Shown in pieces: positions 1 to 8,215 of a DNA stretch of 64,000 bases. The notes under the pieces are model-generated. The model was not told the origin of the DNA and did not search any database. It saw only the letters and a program-made list of their open reading frames with translations. The stretch comes from JBAYDV01 sp041672845 (lineage in GTDB: Bacteria > Bacteroidota > Bacteroidia > Bacteroidales > UBA932), in assembly GCA_041672845.1 (NCBI GenBank), contig JBAYYV010000002.1, positions 186,001 to 250,000 of the forward strand, given 5' to 3'. Each line of letters opens with the position of its first letter. Positions within the stretch are counted from its first letter, which is position 1. A program made the position numbers and the translations under genes.

Positions 1-225
1 TTTATTATCCATAAATTCTGTATATACTGGTGTAGAATATATAGAACGTTGATAAATTTGTTCAATTTCTGTGTTATCACTAATAGTATTTTTGGCCTCT
101 ATGCTGCCTCTTCTGTCAATTACTTTGCCTTCGAACATCATAGTTTCGACCAAGGTCGTTTTGCCAGCATTGGACCCTCCCAAGAGCACAACATTACGAA
201 TATTTCCGGTTTGATATGTTTTCAT
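1..225 (-). CDS. EF-G-like translation factor paralogue (N-terminal part only)
   Basis: The 75 visible codons are the amino terminus of a translational GTPase; the rest lies beyond the left edge. A P-loop of the form GGSNAGKT sits at about residues 15-22. The phrases FEGKVIDRRGSIEAKN and DNTEIEQ match, from family knowledge, the second EF-G (FusA2-like) of Bacteroidota rather than canonical EF-G. The start is the ATG whose complement is at 223-225, just before the P-loop domain. A good promoter lies upstream (278-308), so the gene is probably transcribed on its own. Its role as a translocase or in ribosome recycling cannot be judged from the fragment. Confidence 0.85.
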   Translation of the reverse strand, partial: MKTYQTGNIRNVVLLGGSNAGKTTLVETMMFEGKVIDRRGSIEAKNTISDNTEIEQIYQRSIYSTPVYTEFMDNK

Positions 226-277
226 GGTATGTAAAATTTTATTAATTTAAATTCGTTAATTAATCGATTGTTTTTAC

Positions 278-308
278 CAAAGTTACTTTATAGACAAATC
301 AAATACAA
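278..308 (-). promoter_or_regulatory. Bacteroidota-type promoter of the EF-G-like gene
   Basis: On the minus strand TAACTTTG (278-285) matches the -7 consensus TAnnTTTG, and a TTG (306-308) lies 20 bp upstream as the -33 element. The predicted leader is about 45 nt. Confidence 0.55.
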
Positions 309-652
309 TTTTTTGTGATAACGTTAAATCACCTTATTTATTAGTTATAGAGTAAATATAAAAAAAATGTACATTATATAATAATACCAGAATATTTTCT
401 TATATTAGAGGATATTAAGAAAAATATTTATATCATTGTAAATAATTTATCTACTTGAAAAATCAAGGAAAGTTATGTCTAATCTACTCTTTTAACTTCA
501 TTAACTTCATGTTGTTTTTACATAAAGTTTATTCATTTTAGTTAATCTTAACTATATATTTAAGAATATTATTTAATTTTCAAGAATACTAAAATATACT
601 CTGTAAAGCATCATTAAACCTATTATTAGCATTAATTATTGTACATAAATTA
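309..652. other. AT-rich intergenic gap before the XRE gene
   Basis: No plausible gene is visible here. It contains an exact tandem repeat of the nonamer TTAACTTCA (492-500 and 501-509) and otherwise only low-complexity AT-rich DNA. Being upstream of a regulator gene it could hold operator sequence, but nothing decisive can be seen. Confidence 0.4.
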
Positions 653-660
653 TATATTTG
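653..660 (+). promoter_or_regulatory. -7 box abutting the XRE gene
   Basis: TATATTTG fits TAnnTTTG and ends 4 nt before the ATG, which would place the transcript start at or next to the start codon. No TTG is present at the usual -33 distance, so this is only half a promoter. Confidence 0.35.
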
Positions 661-664
661 TAAA

Positions 665-1066
665 ATGAATAATAAAAGTATTAAGCAGACCATTAAAAAA
701 CTTAGATTGAGCAAAAAACTCTCTCAATCTGAAATGGCTAAAATGATGAACATTTCCCAAACCTCTTATAATAAATTAGAAAAAGGAGACACATCGTTAA
801 TTAGCCACCGAATCTACCAAATCTCTCAAGTGTTAGGAATACCTGTCCAAGATATTATTATAGGATCTAACAATGAAGAAGAATTAAATTCAAAGCTAAA
901 TGATCTTAAACAGAAAATGATTAAAGAAAACAATTTAAAAAGTAAAGAGCTTAAAGATTTGATTTATGAAAAGGAAGAAACAATAGAAAATTTAAAAGAA
1001 ACGATTAGAGACAAAAATGAAATAATCGGATTACTTCGTGATAAAATTAGCTCTTCTATTAAATAA
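665..1066 (+). CDS. XRE-family HTH regulator with C-terminal coiled coil
   Basis: A 133-residue DNA-binding protein. Residues about 8-62 form an XRE/Cro-type helix-turn-helix domain: IKKLRLSKKLSQSEMAKMM followed by ISQTSYNKLEKG is the classic helix 2-turn-helix 3 pattern. Residues about 70-130 are rich in Lys, Glu, Asn and Leu with heptad-like spacing, suggesting a dimerising coiled coil. No ligand or peptidase domain is present. It stands alone between two sizeable non-coding stretches with no toxin partner, so a local or autoregulatory repressor is more likely than an antitoxin. The target is unknown. Confidence 0.8.
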   Translation: MNNKSIKQTIKKLRLSKKLSQSEMAKMMNISQTSYNKLEKGDTSLISHRIYQISQVLGIPVQDIIIGSNNEEELNSKLNDLKQKMIKENNLKSKELKDLIYEKEETIENLKETIRDKNEIIGLLRDKISSSIK

Positions 1067-1080
1067 AAATTTAATTTTTT
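1058..1080 (+). terminator. Weak AT-only hairpin after the XRE gene
   Basis: ATTAAAT (1058-1064) pairs with ATTTAAT (1069-1075) around an AAAA loop and is followed by a run of T. The stem overlaps the stop codon and has no G-C pair, so termination would be weak. Confidence 0.3.
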
Positions 1081-1202
1081 AATATACTTAATCCATAATA
1101 TTTTTTTTAAATCTATCTTTTTCATTTTATCCTTAATATATTATTCATATCTCATATAATTATCTCTGTTAATTCCCTACTTTAGTAACATATTATATTT
1201 AT

Positions 1203-1805
1203 ATGTTATCTTATTATTTAAATAACCAAATCGAAGCAGGCTGTGATGAAGCAGGTAGAGGGCCACTAGCTGGTCCAGTGTATGCTGCTGCAGTCATTCT
1301 TCCTAATGATTTCTATCATCCAGATCTCAACGATTCGAAACAAGTATCCAAAAAGAAAAGAGAAGCCTTGCGTATAATAATTGAAAAAGAGGCCATATCT
1401 TATGCTGTAACTGCTGTCAGTGCAGAAGAAATAGACAAAATAAACATACTACAAGCTTCTATAACAGGTATGCATCGCTCTTTAGATAAATTAAAAATTA
1501 GACCTGAATTCATATTAGTAGATGGTAATAAATTTAGACCTTATAATGATATAATTAATCCGAACCAGCAAATCCCTTACAAATGTTTTATAAAAGGAGA
1601 TGCCACATATGCATCTATCGCAGCAGCCTCCATACTAGCTAAAACATATAGAGATGAATATATGATACAAGTTGCGAAAAAATATCCAAAATATGGTTGG
1701 GATCATAATATGGGATACCCCACTAAAGAACATTATAAAGTCATCCGAGAAATAGGAATAAGTCCCATTCACAGAAAGAGCTTTAAACTATATAAAGATT
1801 TATAA
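1203..1805 (+). CDS. rnhB: Ribonuclease HII
   Basis: This enzyme cleaves the RNA strand of RNA-DNA hybrids and starts removal of ribonucleotides misincorporated in DNA. The 200-residue length is normal for type 2 RNases H. The metal-binding DEAGRG motif is at residues 15-20, the LNDSK aspartate follows, and a further acidic residue is in LVDGNKF. The C-terminal half carries the usual YASIAAASILAKTYRDEYM and NMGYPTKEHY signatures. The ATG at 1203 gives the conserved N terminus almost immediately, so no earlier start is needed. The neighbours point the other way or are distant, so it appears monocistronic. Confidence 0.95.
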   Translation: MLSYYLNNQIEAGCDEAGRGPLAGPVYAAAVILPNDFYHPDLNDSKQVSKKKREALRIIIEKEAISYAVTAVSAEEIDKINILQASITGMHRSLDKLKIRPEFILVDGNKFRPYNDIINPNQQIPYKCFIKGDATYASIAAASILAKTYRDEYMIQVAKKYPKYGWDHNMGYPTKEHYKVIREIGISPIHRKSFKLYKDL

Positions 1806-1827
1806 TTGTTTTAAATCATAAAAATAT

Positions 1828-3081
1828 CTAATCTCTAATAAAATATTTATTAGGTAATTGATATAAATCTATATCGAAGAAAGAAGCTATAGATAAAATA
1901 TGATCAAACAAATCTGATTGAATATTTTCATAATATTCCCAATTCTTATTAAAGGTAAAACAATATACTTCTAACGGAATACCTTTTTCAGTAGGCTGTA
2001 GCTGCCTAACCATACATATTAATTCTTTATTAATCTCTGGATTACGATCCAACAGAAGTTCTATATAAGCTCTAAATACACCTAAATTAGTTTGCTTTTT
2101 AGCCATAATTGGTAAATATTGTGTCACAGCAGACTCTGAGTTAGCAAACTTTTGTTGAGTTTTATCTAAATAATCTTTCAGAAATTCTATTTGATAATAT
2201 TTTTTCAACATTTTATCGGTACAGAACTCTACTGAATTAATATCTACATAAATAGATCTTTTTATTCTTCTACCACCCGATTCCTGCATACCTCTCCAGT
2301 TTTGAAAAGAATCAGAGATTAAAGCATATGGAGGTATCGAGGTAATTGTATTATCCCAATTCCTTACTTTCACACAATAAAGACTCATTTCTTCTACATT
2401 ACCATCAGCACCATATTTAGGTACAGAAATCCAATCACCTATTCTAAGTTGGTCATTTGCAGATAACTGCCAGCCCGCCACAAACCCTAAGATAGTGTCT
2501 TTGAATATTAAAATTATAATAGTCATAAAAGCACCTATCCCAGCAAGAAGACCGCCCATAGGTTTATCTATTAAGACTGAAATAACCATAAGAGTACCTA
2601 TAAAATAAGATATTACATTAACTAATTGAAAAACTACTTGTATAGGTTTTTGAGTACCCCCTTCTTTTTGTTTATAATATTCGTTCATACCAGTCGTAAA
2701 AAACTGAAGCGATCTTAAAACACAGAAAATAATATACAGATTTATGATTTTCTCAGCTATTATTACGGCGTGCTCTCCACTTAAAGTAATAGGAATTACT
2801 AAATATAAAAATATAGCAGGGACCAAATAAGCAAGGGAATTAAAAACATTATTTTTTATTAAAATATAATCTATATTCGTCTTCATTCTTTTAGCTATTC
2901 TAGTAGTAACTCTTTTTAATATCCATTTAGTAAGGATAAGTAATAAGTAAGCTAATATTAAACAAATAGCCCCCGCGACTATTTCATTCCATACACTAGA
3001 AACTTCAGAATTTAATCCTAAAGCCACAAGCATTTTTTTTACTAAATCAGGGATAAATTTTAAAGAAGAAACATTTTCCAT
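1828..3081 (-). CDS. Mechanosensitive ion channel, YbdG (MscM) type
   Basis: A 417-residue inner-membrane protein of the MscS superfamily that closely resembles Escherichia coli YbdG, a channel of small conductance that opens on membrane tension. About five hydrophobic segments occupy residues 25-205. The pore-lining and beta-domain region follows with the signature FKDTILGFVAGWQLSAND, then GDWISVPKYGADG and VRNWDNTITSIP. The C-terminal QLQPTEKGIPLEVYCF stretch matches the YbdG tail. It lies downstream of the glycerate kinase gene, separated by a long AT hairpin (3120-3150). A role in osmotic protection is inferred from the family. Confidence 0.9.
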   Translation of the reverse strand: MENVSSLKFIPDLVKKMLVALGLNSEVSSVWNEIVAGAICLILAYLLLILTKWILKRVTTRIAKRMKTNIDYILIKNNVFNSLAYLVPAIFLYLVIPITLSGEHAVIIAEKIINLYIIFCVLRSLQFFTTGMNEYYKQKEGGTQKPIQVVFQLVNVISYFIGTLMVISVLIDKPMGGLLAGIGAFMTIIILIFKDTILGFVAGWQLSANDQLRIGDWISVPKYGADGNVEEMSLYCVKVRNWDNTITSIPPYALISDSFQNWRGMQESGGRRIKRSIYVDINSVEFCTDKMLKKYYQIEFLKDYLDKTQQKFANSESAVTQYLPIMAKKQTNLGVFRAYIELLLDRNPEINKELICMVRQLQPTEKGIPLEVYCFTFNKNWEYYENIQSDLFDHILSIASFFDIDLYQLPNKYFIRD

Positions 3082-3119
3082 AATATCTTGATTAATTAAT
3101 TTTCTATTTAAACAAATCC

Positions 3120-3150
3120 ATTATTAATATTCTGTTAGAATATTAATAAT
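3120..3150. repeat. Perfect 14-bp inverted repeat between two leftward genes
   Basis: ATTATTAATATTCT (3120-3133) is perfectly complementary to 3137-3150 around a GTT loop. It lies in the 85-bp gap between the glycerate kinase stop and the mechanosensitive channel start. There is no T-run on the leftward strand, so it does not look like a standard terminator. It could be an mRNA processing or stability hairpin, or an operator. Confidence 0.6.
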
Positions 3151-3166
3151 TCTAAAAACCAATTTG

Positions 3167-4351
3167 TTAACACTTACCTACAAATATAATCTTTTTCAGA
3201 AGTTCTTCAGCATGAGTAATACAATAATTAGCACTATATCCCATTTCCATAAGAGAAAACACTTTAGTTATTCCCCTCTTAAAATAATCTTTTGAATCTA
3301 ATTCATTCTGCCCACAAATCACATAAAAAGTTTTATGATATTTTTTACAAAGAGACCCTATACCATCTACACATTTACCATTAAAAGTCTGAGCATCCAA
3401 TTTACCTTCTCCACTAATAATTAAATCCGCCTCAGAAATATATTTTTCAAGATTTAGCCTATCGGCAATATAATTCCAACCAGATAAAATTTCTGCAGAA
3501 AAAACAGTATTTAATGCAAATCCTACACCTCCAGCAGCACCAGCTCCAGGAACCCCCGGACCATAAAAATCTTGTTTAAAAAATTGTGAATGATTGTTTT
3601 TATTTCTCCACTCCATTACTTTATTAGACCAATATTTCATTGTTTTTTCTAACACTTCCACTTCTGCTTCTGTAGCTCCTTTTTGAGATGCAAAAACTCG
3701 AGAAGCTCCATTTATTCCTAATAAAGGGTTTTGAACATCCACTAATGCGACTATTTCTGTTTCGAATAAACTAGGGCAAATTTTAGCAACAGTATCTCTA
3801 GAAAAATTAAAATCAGACTGACGAACATTATGAAAAGATGAAGAGACCTTAAATCCTAAAGATCTAAGCATACCGACCCCTCCATCAGATGTAGCCGAAC
3901 CCCCTAAACTAATAAGCAATTTATTCACCTTTAGATCATTGATAACATCTCTTATAAGCTCTCCTAAACCACGAGTAGTATAATTCATCACATCTCTCTT
4001 TTCAAGACTAGATATACCACAAACTTTAGCCATTTCTATCATTGCGGTTCTAAAGAAAGAACCATCATTCTTAAATTTATCCCAATAAATAATTGGTACT
4101 GAAATATCTAACTTATTAAGTCCATACACATTATAATATTTCTTATGGACTCCTCTTTGGACAAATTCGACTGCTTCTAAACTTCCATCCCCCCCATCAG
4201 CCATAGGCAAAATAACACTTTTAGAATTGGGATATTGTCTCTGAACCACCTCCAATAAAATATTTGAAATTTCTAAAGAAGTGAGACTACCTTTAAATTT
4301 ATCTGGTGCGATTAAGACTTTTATGTTTTTATTGGTATTATTCATTATCAT
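3167..4351 (-). CDS. Glycerate kinase (GlxK/GarK family)
   Basis: This enzyme phosphorylates D-glycerate with ATP to a phosphoglycerate, feeding glycerate from serine or sugar-acid breakdown into glycolysis. The 394-residue length is typical. The N terminus IKVLIAPDKFKGSLTSLEI, the PMADGGDGS loop, the nucleotide region LISLGGSATSDGGVGMLR and the late segment DLIISGEGKLDAQT are family hallmarks. The start may be this ATG or the in-frame ATG two codons later (4345). The gene diverges from the DPP7 gene, whose promoter lies immediately next to its start. Confidence 0.93.
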   Translation of the reverse strand: MIMNNTNKNIKVLIAPDKFKGSLTSLEISNILLEVVQRQYPNSKSVILPMADGGDGSLEAVEFVQRGVHKKYYNVYGLNKLDISVPIIYWDKFKNDGSFFRTAMIEMAKVCGISSLEKRDVMNYTTRGLGELIRDVINDLKVNKLLISLGGSATSDGGVGMLRSLGFKVSSSFHNVRQSDFNFSRDTVAKICPSLFETEIVALVDVQNPLLGINGASRVFASQKGATEAEVEVLEKTMKYWSNKVMEWRNKNNHSQFFKQDFYGPGVPGAGAAGGVGFALNTVFSAEILSGWNYIADRLNLEKYISEADLIISGEGKLDAQTFNGKCVDGIGSLCKKYHKTFYVICGQNELDSKDYFKRGITKVFSLMEMGYSANYCITHAEELLKKIIFVGKC

Positions 4352-4364
4352 TATATTAAATTTG
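4332..4364 (+). promoter_or_regulatory. Promoter of the DPP7-mrp pair
   Basis: TTG (4332-4334), a 22-bp spacer and TAAATTTG (4357-4364) fit the Bacteroidota -33/-7 consensus, 28 nt before the peptidase ATG. The -33 element lies inside the 5' end of the divergent glycerate kinase gene. Confidence 0.5.
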
Positions 4365-4392
4365 TAAACATGTTGGTCCGTACATATTAATC

Positions 4393-6591
4393 ATGAATTT
4401 AATTAAAAAATATCTTATGAAAAAATTTAGAATATTCTTAATTCTAGTATTATGCATTTCATTTACTCCTATAAGAGCTGATGAAGGTATGTGGTTACTC
4501 CCACTTTTAAAGCAAATGAATGCTAGTAAAATGAAAGAATTAGGGTTTACTATTACTCCTGATCAGATTTATAGTATAAGTCATACATCTATAAAAGATG
4601 CAATAGTAATATTTGGGAATGGTTGTACTGGAGAAATAGTATCCAATAAAGGATTAGTTTTCACTAATCATCATTGCGGATATAGTGCTATTCAAAAATT
4701 AAGTTCAGTAGAACATAATTATTTAAAAAACGGTTATTGGGCTATGAACTCTAAGGAAGAATTACCTGCAGAGGGCTTGAAGGTAACCTTTCTAGTAAGT
4801 TTCAATGATGTTACTAGCCAAATAAATGGGATCAACGCAAAAGGTGAAAAAATTAAAAAAGAATCTCGCAGAAAATCTTATCTTTTTAAAAATACTGAAA
4901 ACTTAAAGAAAGAATTCATAGGTACCAATAAAAATTGTAAAGCTATGATTCAGCCATTTTATGGTGGAAACAAATATTATCTTATGGTATATAAGATTTA
5001 TAAAGACATCCGTTTCGTGGGTGCTCCACCTTCATCTATAGGTAAATTCGGTGCTGATACAGATAACTGGATGTGGCCTCGTCATACTGGGGATTTCTCA
5101 GTATTTAGAGTATATGCTGATGCTCAAAACGAACCAGCTGCATATTCGAAAAACAATGTGCCTTATACTCCTAAACAATCTTTAAAAATATCTTTAAAAG
5201 GTATTAAGAAAAATGATCCTACTATGATTATGGGATATCCAGGAGGTACTAATCGTTTTATGACTAACTCAGAATTACTCGAAACAAGAGATATTAATAA
5301 TGCTACCATTATTAAATTAAGAGGTATTCGTCAAGATATCTTAATGGCTGATATGGAAGCTGATCCTAAAGTAAGAATACAATATTCTAACAAATATGCT
5401 AATTCATCTAATGGTTGGAAAAAATTTATTGGTATGAATGAAACCTTCGTTAAATTAAATGTGGCTCAAAGAAGATTAGATGAAGAAAAGAACTTTACAG
5501 AATGGGTGAATCAAGATCCCAAACGAGTAGAAAAATATTCTAAAACTTTAGCTAAAATAGATACTGCTATTATTAATAGAAGAGATGAGTTAAGAACTTA
5601 TCTTTATTTTAGTCAATCTTTAGGGGAAATAGAATTAAGTCGTATCGCTGGGACTATAAATATGGATTTAAAAAAATTAGCTAAAACCAAAAAAGAAAAA
5701 AATCAGGAAACTCTTAAATCTATAATAATAGAAAAACTAAATACTTTCTATAAAGACTATAATTTACCTACTGATAAAAAGGTAGCAGTGGCTATGTTAA
5801 AAATCTTTGCAGAAGATATGGTTCCTGAAAATTATCCTAGTATATATAAGACTATTAAAGAGAAATTTAATAATGATTATTCAGCATATGTAGATGATAT
5901 GTTTAGTAACTCATTATTCACTGATAAAGAAAAAATAGAATCATTCGTTAATAACTTCACAAAAGATCAGTTAGACTTTTTAAAAACTGATCCTGCTATA
6001 GAATTCAGTTCTTCATTAATGCCTCTTATAATGAAAATAGGTATGAGTATGAGAAAATATACTCCTCTATTAAAAGAAGGTAAAAAAGAATATATTGCAG
6101 GTACTTTAGAAATGAGAAAAGGTGAATCCATTTATCCAGATGCTAACTTTACTATGAGATTAACTTATGGTCAAGTACTCCCCTATTCTCCAAGAGATGC
6201 TGTCTATTATGATTATTATACTACACTTACAGGTGTAATGGAAAAAGAAGATCCTAACAATTGGGAATTCATAGTTCCTGTACGATTAAAAGAGTTATGG
6301 AAAAATAAAAACTTCGGACAATATGGCATGAAGAATGGTAAAATGCCTGTAGCTTTTTTAACAAATAATGACATTACTGGTGGAAATTCAGGCTCTCCTG
6401 TCATGAATGGTAATGGAGAATTAATTGGCCTAGCTTTTGATGGTAATTGGGAAAGTATGAGTTCCGATATCATTTTCGAACCAAATTTACAAAGATGTAT
6501 TTGTGTAGATATTAGATATGTACTTTTCATTATGGATAAATATGGAAAAGCATCTTATCTATTAGATGAAATGAATTTAGTAAAAAATTAA
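4393..6591 (+). CDS. S46 serine dipeptidyl-peptidase, DPP7 type
   Basis: An exported exopeptidase that removes N-terminal dipeptides from peptides in the periplasm. A signal peptide covers the first 29 residues; an in-frame ATG at residue 9 (position 4417) gives a more typical short signal and may be the true start. The chymotrypsin-like triad is visible as TNHHCGY (His93/94), an aspartate in the first half, and GGNSGSPV (Ser666). Family members with Gly 18 residues after the Ser are DPP7 (hydrophobic P1), while DPP11 has Arg there; this protein has Gly684 in GLAFDGNWE, so DPP7-like specificity is predicted. It is followed 13 bp later by mrp. Confidence 0.92.
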   Translation: MNLIKKYLMKKFRIFLILVLCISFTPIRADEGMWLLPLLKQMNASKMKELGFTITPDQIYSISHTSIKDAIVIFGNGCTGEIVSNKGLVFTNHHCGYSAIQKLSSVEHNYLKNGYWAMNSKEELPAEGLKVTFLVSFNDVTSQINGINAKGEKIKKESRRKSYLFKNTENLKKEFIGTNKNCKAMIQPFYGGNKYYLMVYKIYKDIRFVGAPPSSIGKFGADTDNWMWPRHTGDFSVFRVYADAQNEPAAYSKNNVPYTPKQSLKISLKGIKKNDPTMIMGYPGGTNRFMTNSELLETRDINNATIIKLRGIRQDILMADMEADPKVRIQYSNKYANSSNGWKKFIGMNETFVKLNVAQRRLDEEKNFTEWVNQDPKRVEKYSKTLAKIDTAIINRRDELRTYLYFSQSLGEIELSRIAGTINMDLKKLAKTKKEKNQETLKSIIIEKLNTFYKDYNLPTDKKVAVAMLKIFAEDMVPENYPSIYKTIKEKFNNDYSAYVDDMFSNSLFTDKEKIESFVNNFTKDQLDFLKTDPAIEFSSSLMPLIMKIGMSMRKYTPLLKEGKKEYIAGTLEMRKGESIYPDANFTMRLTYGQVLPYSPRDAVYYDYYTTLTGVMEKEDPNNWEFIVPVRLKELWKNKNFGQYGMKNGKMPVAFLTNNDITGGNSGSPVMNGNGELIGLAFDGNWESMSSDIIFEPNLQRCICVDIRYVLFIMDKYGKASYLLDEMNLVKN

Positions 6592-6604
6592 AAAATAATA
6601 AATT

Positions 6605-7696
6605 ATGTTAATAGATCAAATTAGAGACATCCTTGGTCAAATTAAACATCCTGCTGAAGATACAGATATTCTGAATCTCGGATTAATAGATAAACTAAGA
6701 GTCGAAGATCAAAAAATTAAATTTAATTTGATATTTCCATCTCCAGATCCACTTTCAGGACAAATCAAAAAGGAATGTGAAGAAAAATTAAAAAAAGCTT
6801 TCCCAGATATGGGAATAAGCATTATAGAATTAGTTAAAAAGAGACAAACTAAAAATACTGTTAATGAACTAAGTCAAGAACAACTAGCTCATGTAGGTAA
6901 AATTATAGCTGTATCATCTGCTAAAGGTGGTGTAGGCAAATCTACTATAGCTGTTAACTTAGCAGTAGCATTGGCTAAAGCTGGTTATAAAGTAGGTCTT
7001 GCTGATGCTGATGTTTACGGCCCATCAGTTCCTAAAATGACAGGAACAGAAGGACAAGTTCCTCAAGTAGAAGAACATGGTGCTGGTTATGAAAAAGGTG
7101 CTAATGACCTTATTATTCCACTAGAAAAATGGGGAGTAAAATGGATGTCTATTGGTTACTTCGCTTCACCAGAACAAGCTTTAATATGGAGAGGTCCTAT
7201 GGCATGTAATGCTTTGAAACAAATGATTCTTCAAGTTAAATGGGGAGAATTAGATTTCTTACTTATAGACCTTCCTCCAGGAACAGGTGATATTCATATT
7301 TCTTTAGTTCATGATATTCCACTATCTGGTACTATCATCGTAACTACTCCTCAGGCAGTAGCATTGGCTGATGTTCTTAAAGGTGTATCTATGTATAGAA
7401 ATAAAAACATAGCAGTTCCTATTTATGGACTTGTAGAAAATATGTCTTGGTTTACTCCTGCTGAACTTCCAGATAATAAATATTATATCTTCGGTAAAGA
7501 AGGTGGTAAAAATATGGCTAGTAAATTAGGTCTTAATCTCCTAGGCCAGATTCCTATTATTATGTCTATTCGTGAGGATGGTGACAGTGGAAATCCTGGT
7601 CATCAAGAAACTTGGACTAAATTAGCTAAAAGCGTTATAACACGCAGTGAAGAAGTGGCTAAAGAGCCCAGACCAGCCAACCCTGCCCAGAAATAA
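6605..7696 (+). CDS. Mrp/NBP35-family iron-sulfur carrier ATPase
   Basis: A cytosolic P-loop ATPase thought to hold and transfer iron-sulfur clusters to apoproteins. Residues about 1-80 form a MIP18 (DUF59)-like domain, and the deviant Walker A SSAKGGVGKST is at about residues 104-114. LLIDLPPGTGDIHIS is the family Walker B/switch region. The CxxC that many homologues use to bridge a cluster is absent near VENMSWFTPAELPDNKYYIF; from family knowledge this is usual in Bacteroidota, so it need not mean loss of function. It is probably cotranscribed with the peptidase upstream. Confidence 0.9.
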   Translation: MLIDQIRDILGQIKHPAEDTDILNLGLIDKLRVEDQKIKFNLIFPSPDPLSGQIKKECEEKLKKAFPDMGISIIELVKKRQTKNTVNELSQEQLAHVGKIIAVSSAKGGVGKSTIAVNLAVALAKAGYKVGLADADVYGPSVPKMTGTEGQVPQVEEHGAGYEKGANDLIIPLEKWGVKWMSIGYFASPEQALIWRGPMACNALKQMILQVKWGELDFLLIDLPPGTGDIHISLVHDIPLSGTIIVTTPQAVALADVLKGVSMYRNKNIAVPIYGLVENMSWFTPAELPDNKYYIFGKEGGKNMASKLGLNLLGQIPIIMSIREDGDSGNPGHQETWTKLAKSVITRSEEVAKEPRPANPAQK

Positions 7697-7706
7697 ATAT
7701 AAAATT

Positions 7707-7726
7707 AGCCTTCCTTCGGGGAGGCT
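7707..7726. terminator. Hairpin between convergent mrp and yqeY-like genes
   Basis: An 8-bp stem (AGCCTTCC with GGGAGGCT, one G-T wobble) closes a TTCG tetraloop, a very stable loop. T-runs on either side are weak. It sits exactly between two convergent stop codons and may serve both directions. Confidence 0.65.
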
Positions 7727-7734
7727 TAATTAAT

Positions 7735-8178
7735 TTAAGCTAATTTTTCGCGTACTATTTTAGAGATAACTTTACCGTCTGCTTTTCCTGCTAATTCTTT
7801 AGTAACGATACCCATAACTTTACCCATATCAGCCATAGAAGATGCACCTATTTTAATGATAATAGCAGCTATATGTTCTGTAATTTCTGTTTCTGTCATA
7901 GCAGCTGGTAAATATTTTTCTAATACTTTAGATTCTGCTAATTCATTTTCAGCTAATTCTGGACGATTTTGCTGAGTATAAATATCTGCACTTTCTTTAC
8001 GTTGCTTAACCATCTTTTGAATAGATTTAACTATTTCAGCATCAGTAACTTCACCATTATTAGTACCAGAAGTTTTTATTAACAATATCTGAGCCTTAAC
8101 AGATCTTAAAGCAGCTAACGCTACTTTATCTTTTGCTTTCATTGCCTCTTTAAGAGCTATCTGTATTTCTTTTTCCAT
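7735..8178 (-). CDS. YqeY/GatB-domain protein
   Basis: A 147-residue protein made up entirely of the YqeY (Aim41/GatB-tail) helical domain. The N-terminal pattern EIQIALKEAMKAKDKVALAALR and the segment IVKSIQKMVKQRKESADIY identify it. The domain resembles the tRNA-binding tail of the GatB amidotransferase subunit, but the function of stand-alone YqeY is not firmly established. The gene lies 37 bp downstream of aspS in the same direction and may be cotranscribed, consistent with a link to aminoacyl-tRNA. Confidence 0.88.
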   Translation of the reverse strand: MEKEIQIALKEAMKAKDKVALAALRSVKAQILLIKTSGTNNGEVTDAEIVKSIQKMVKQRKESADIYTQQNRPELAENELAESKVLEKYLPAAMTETEITEHIAAIIIKIGASSMADMGKVMGIVTKELAGKADGKVISKIVREKLA

Positions 8179-8215
8179 ATTATTTATTTTTCTATTATTC
8201 TTATAATCTTTTAAC

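Noticed and set aside
6216..6530. Leftward open frame inside the DPP7 gene
   Set aside because: It mirrors the strongly conserved C-terminal catalytic region of the peptidase and has no independent support.
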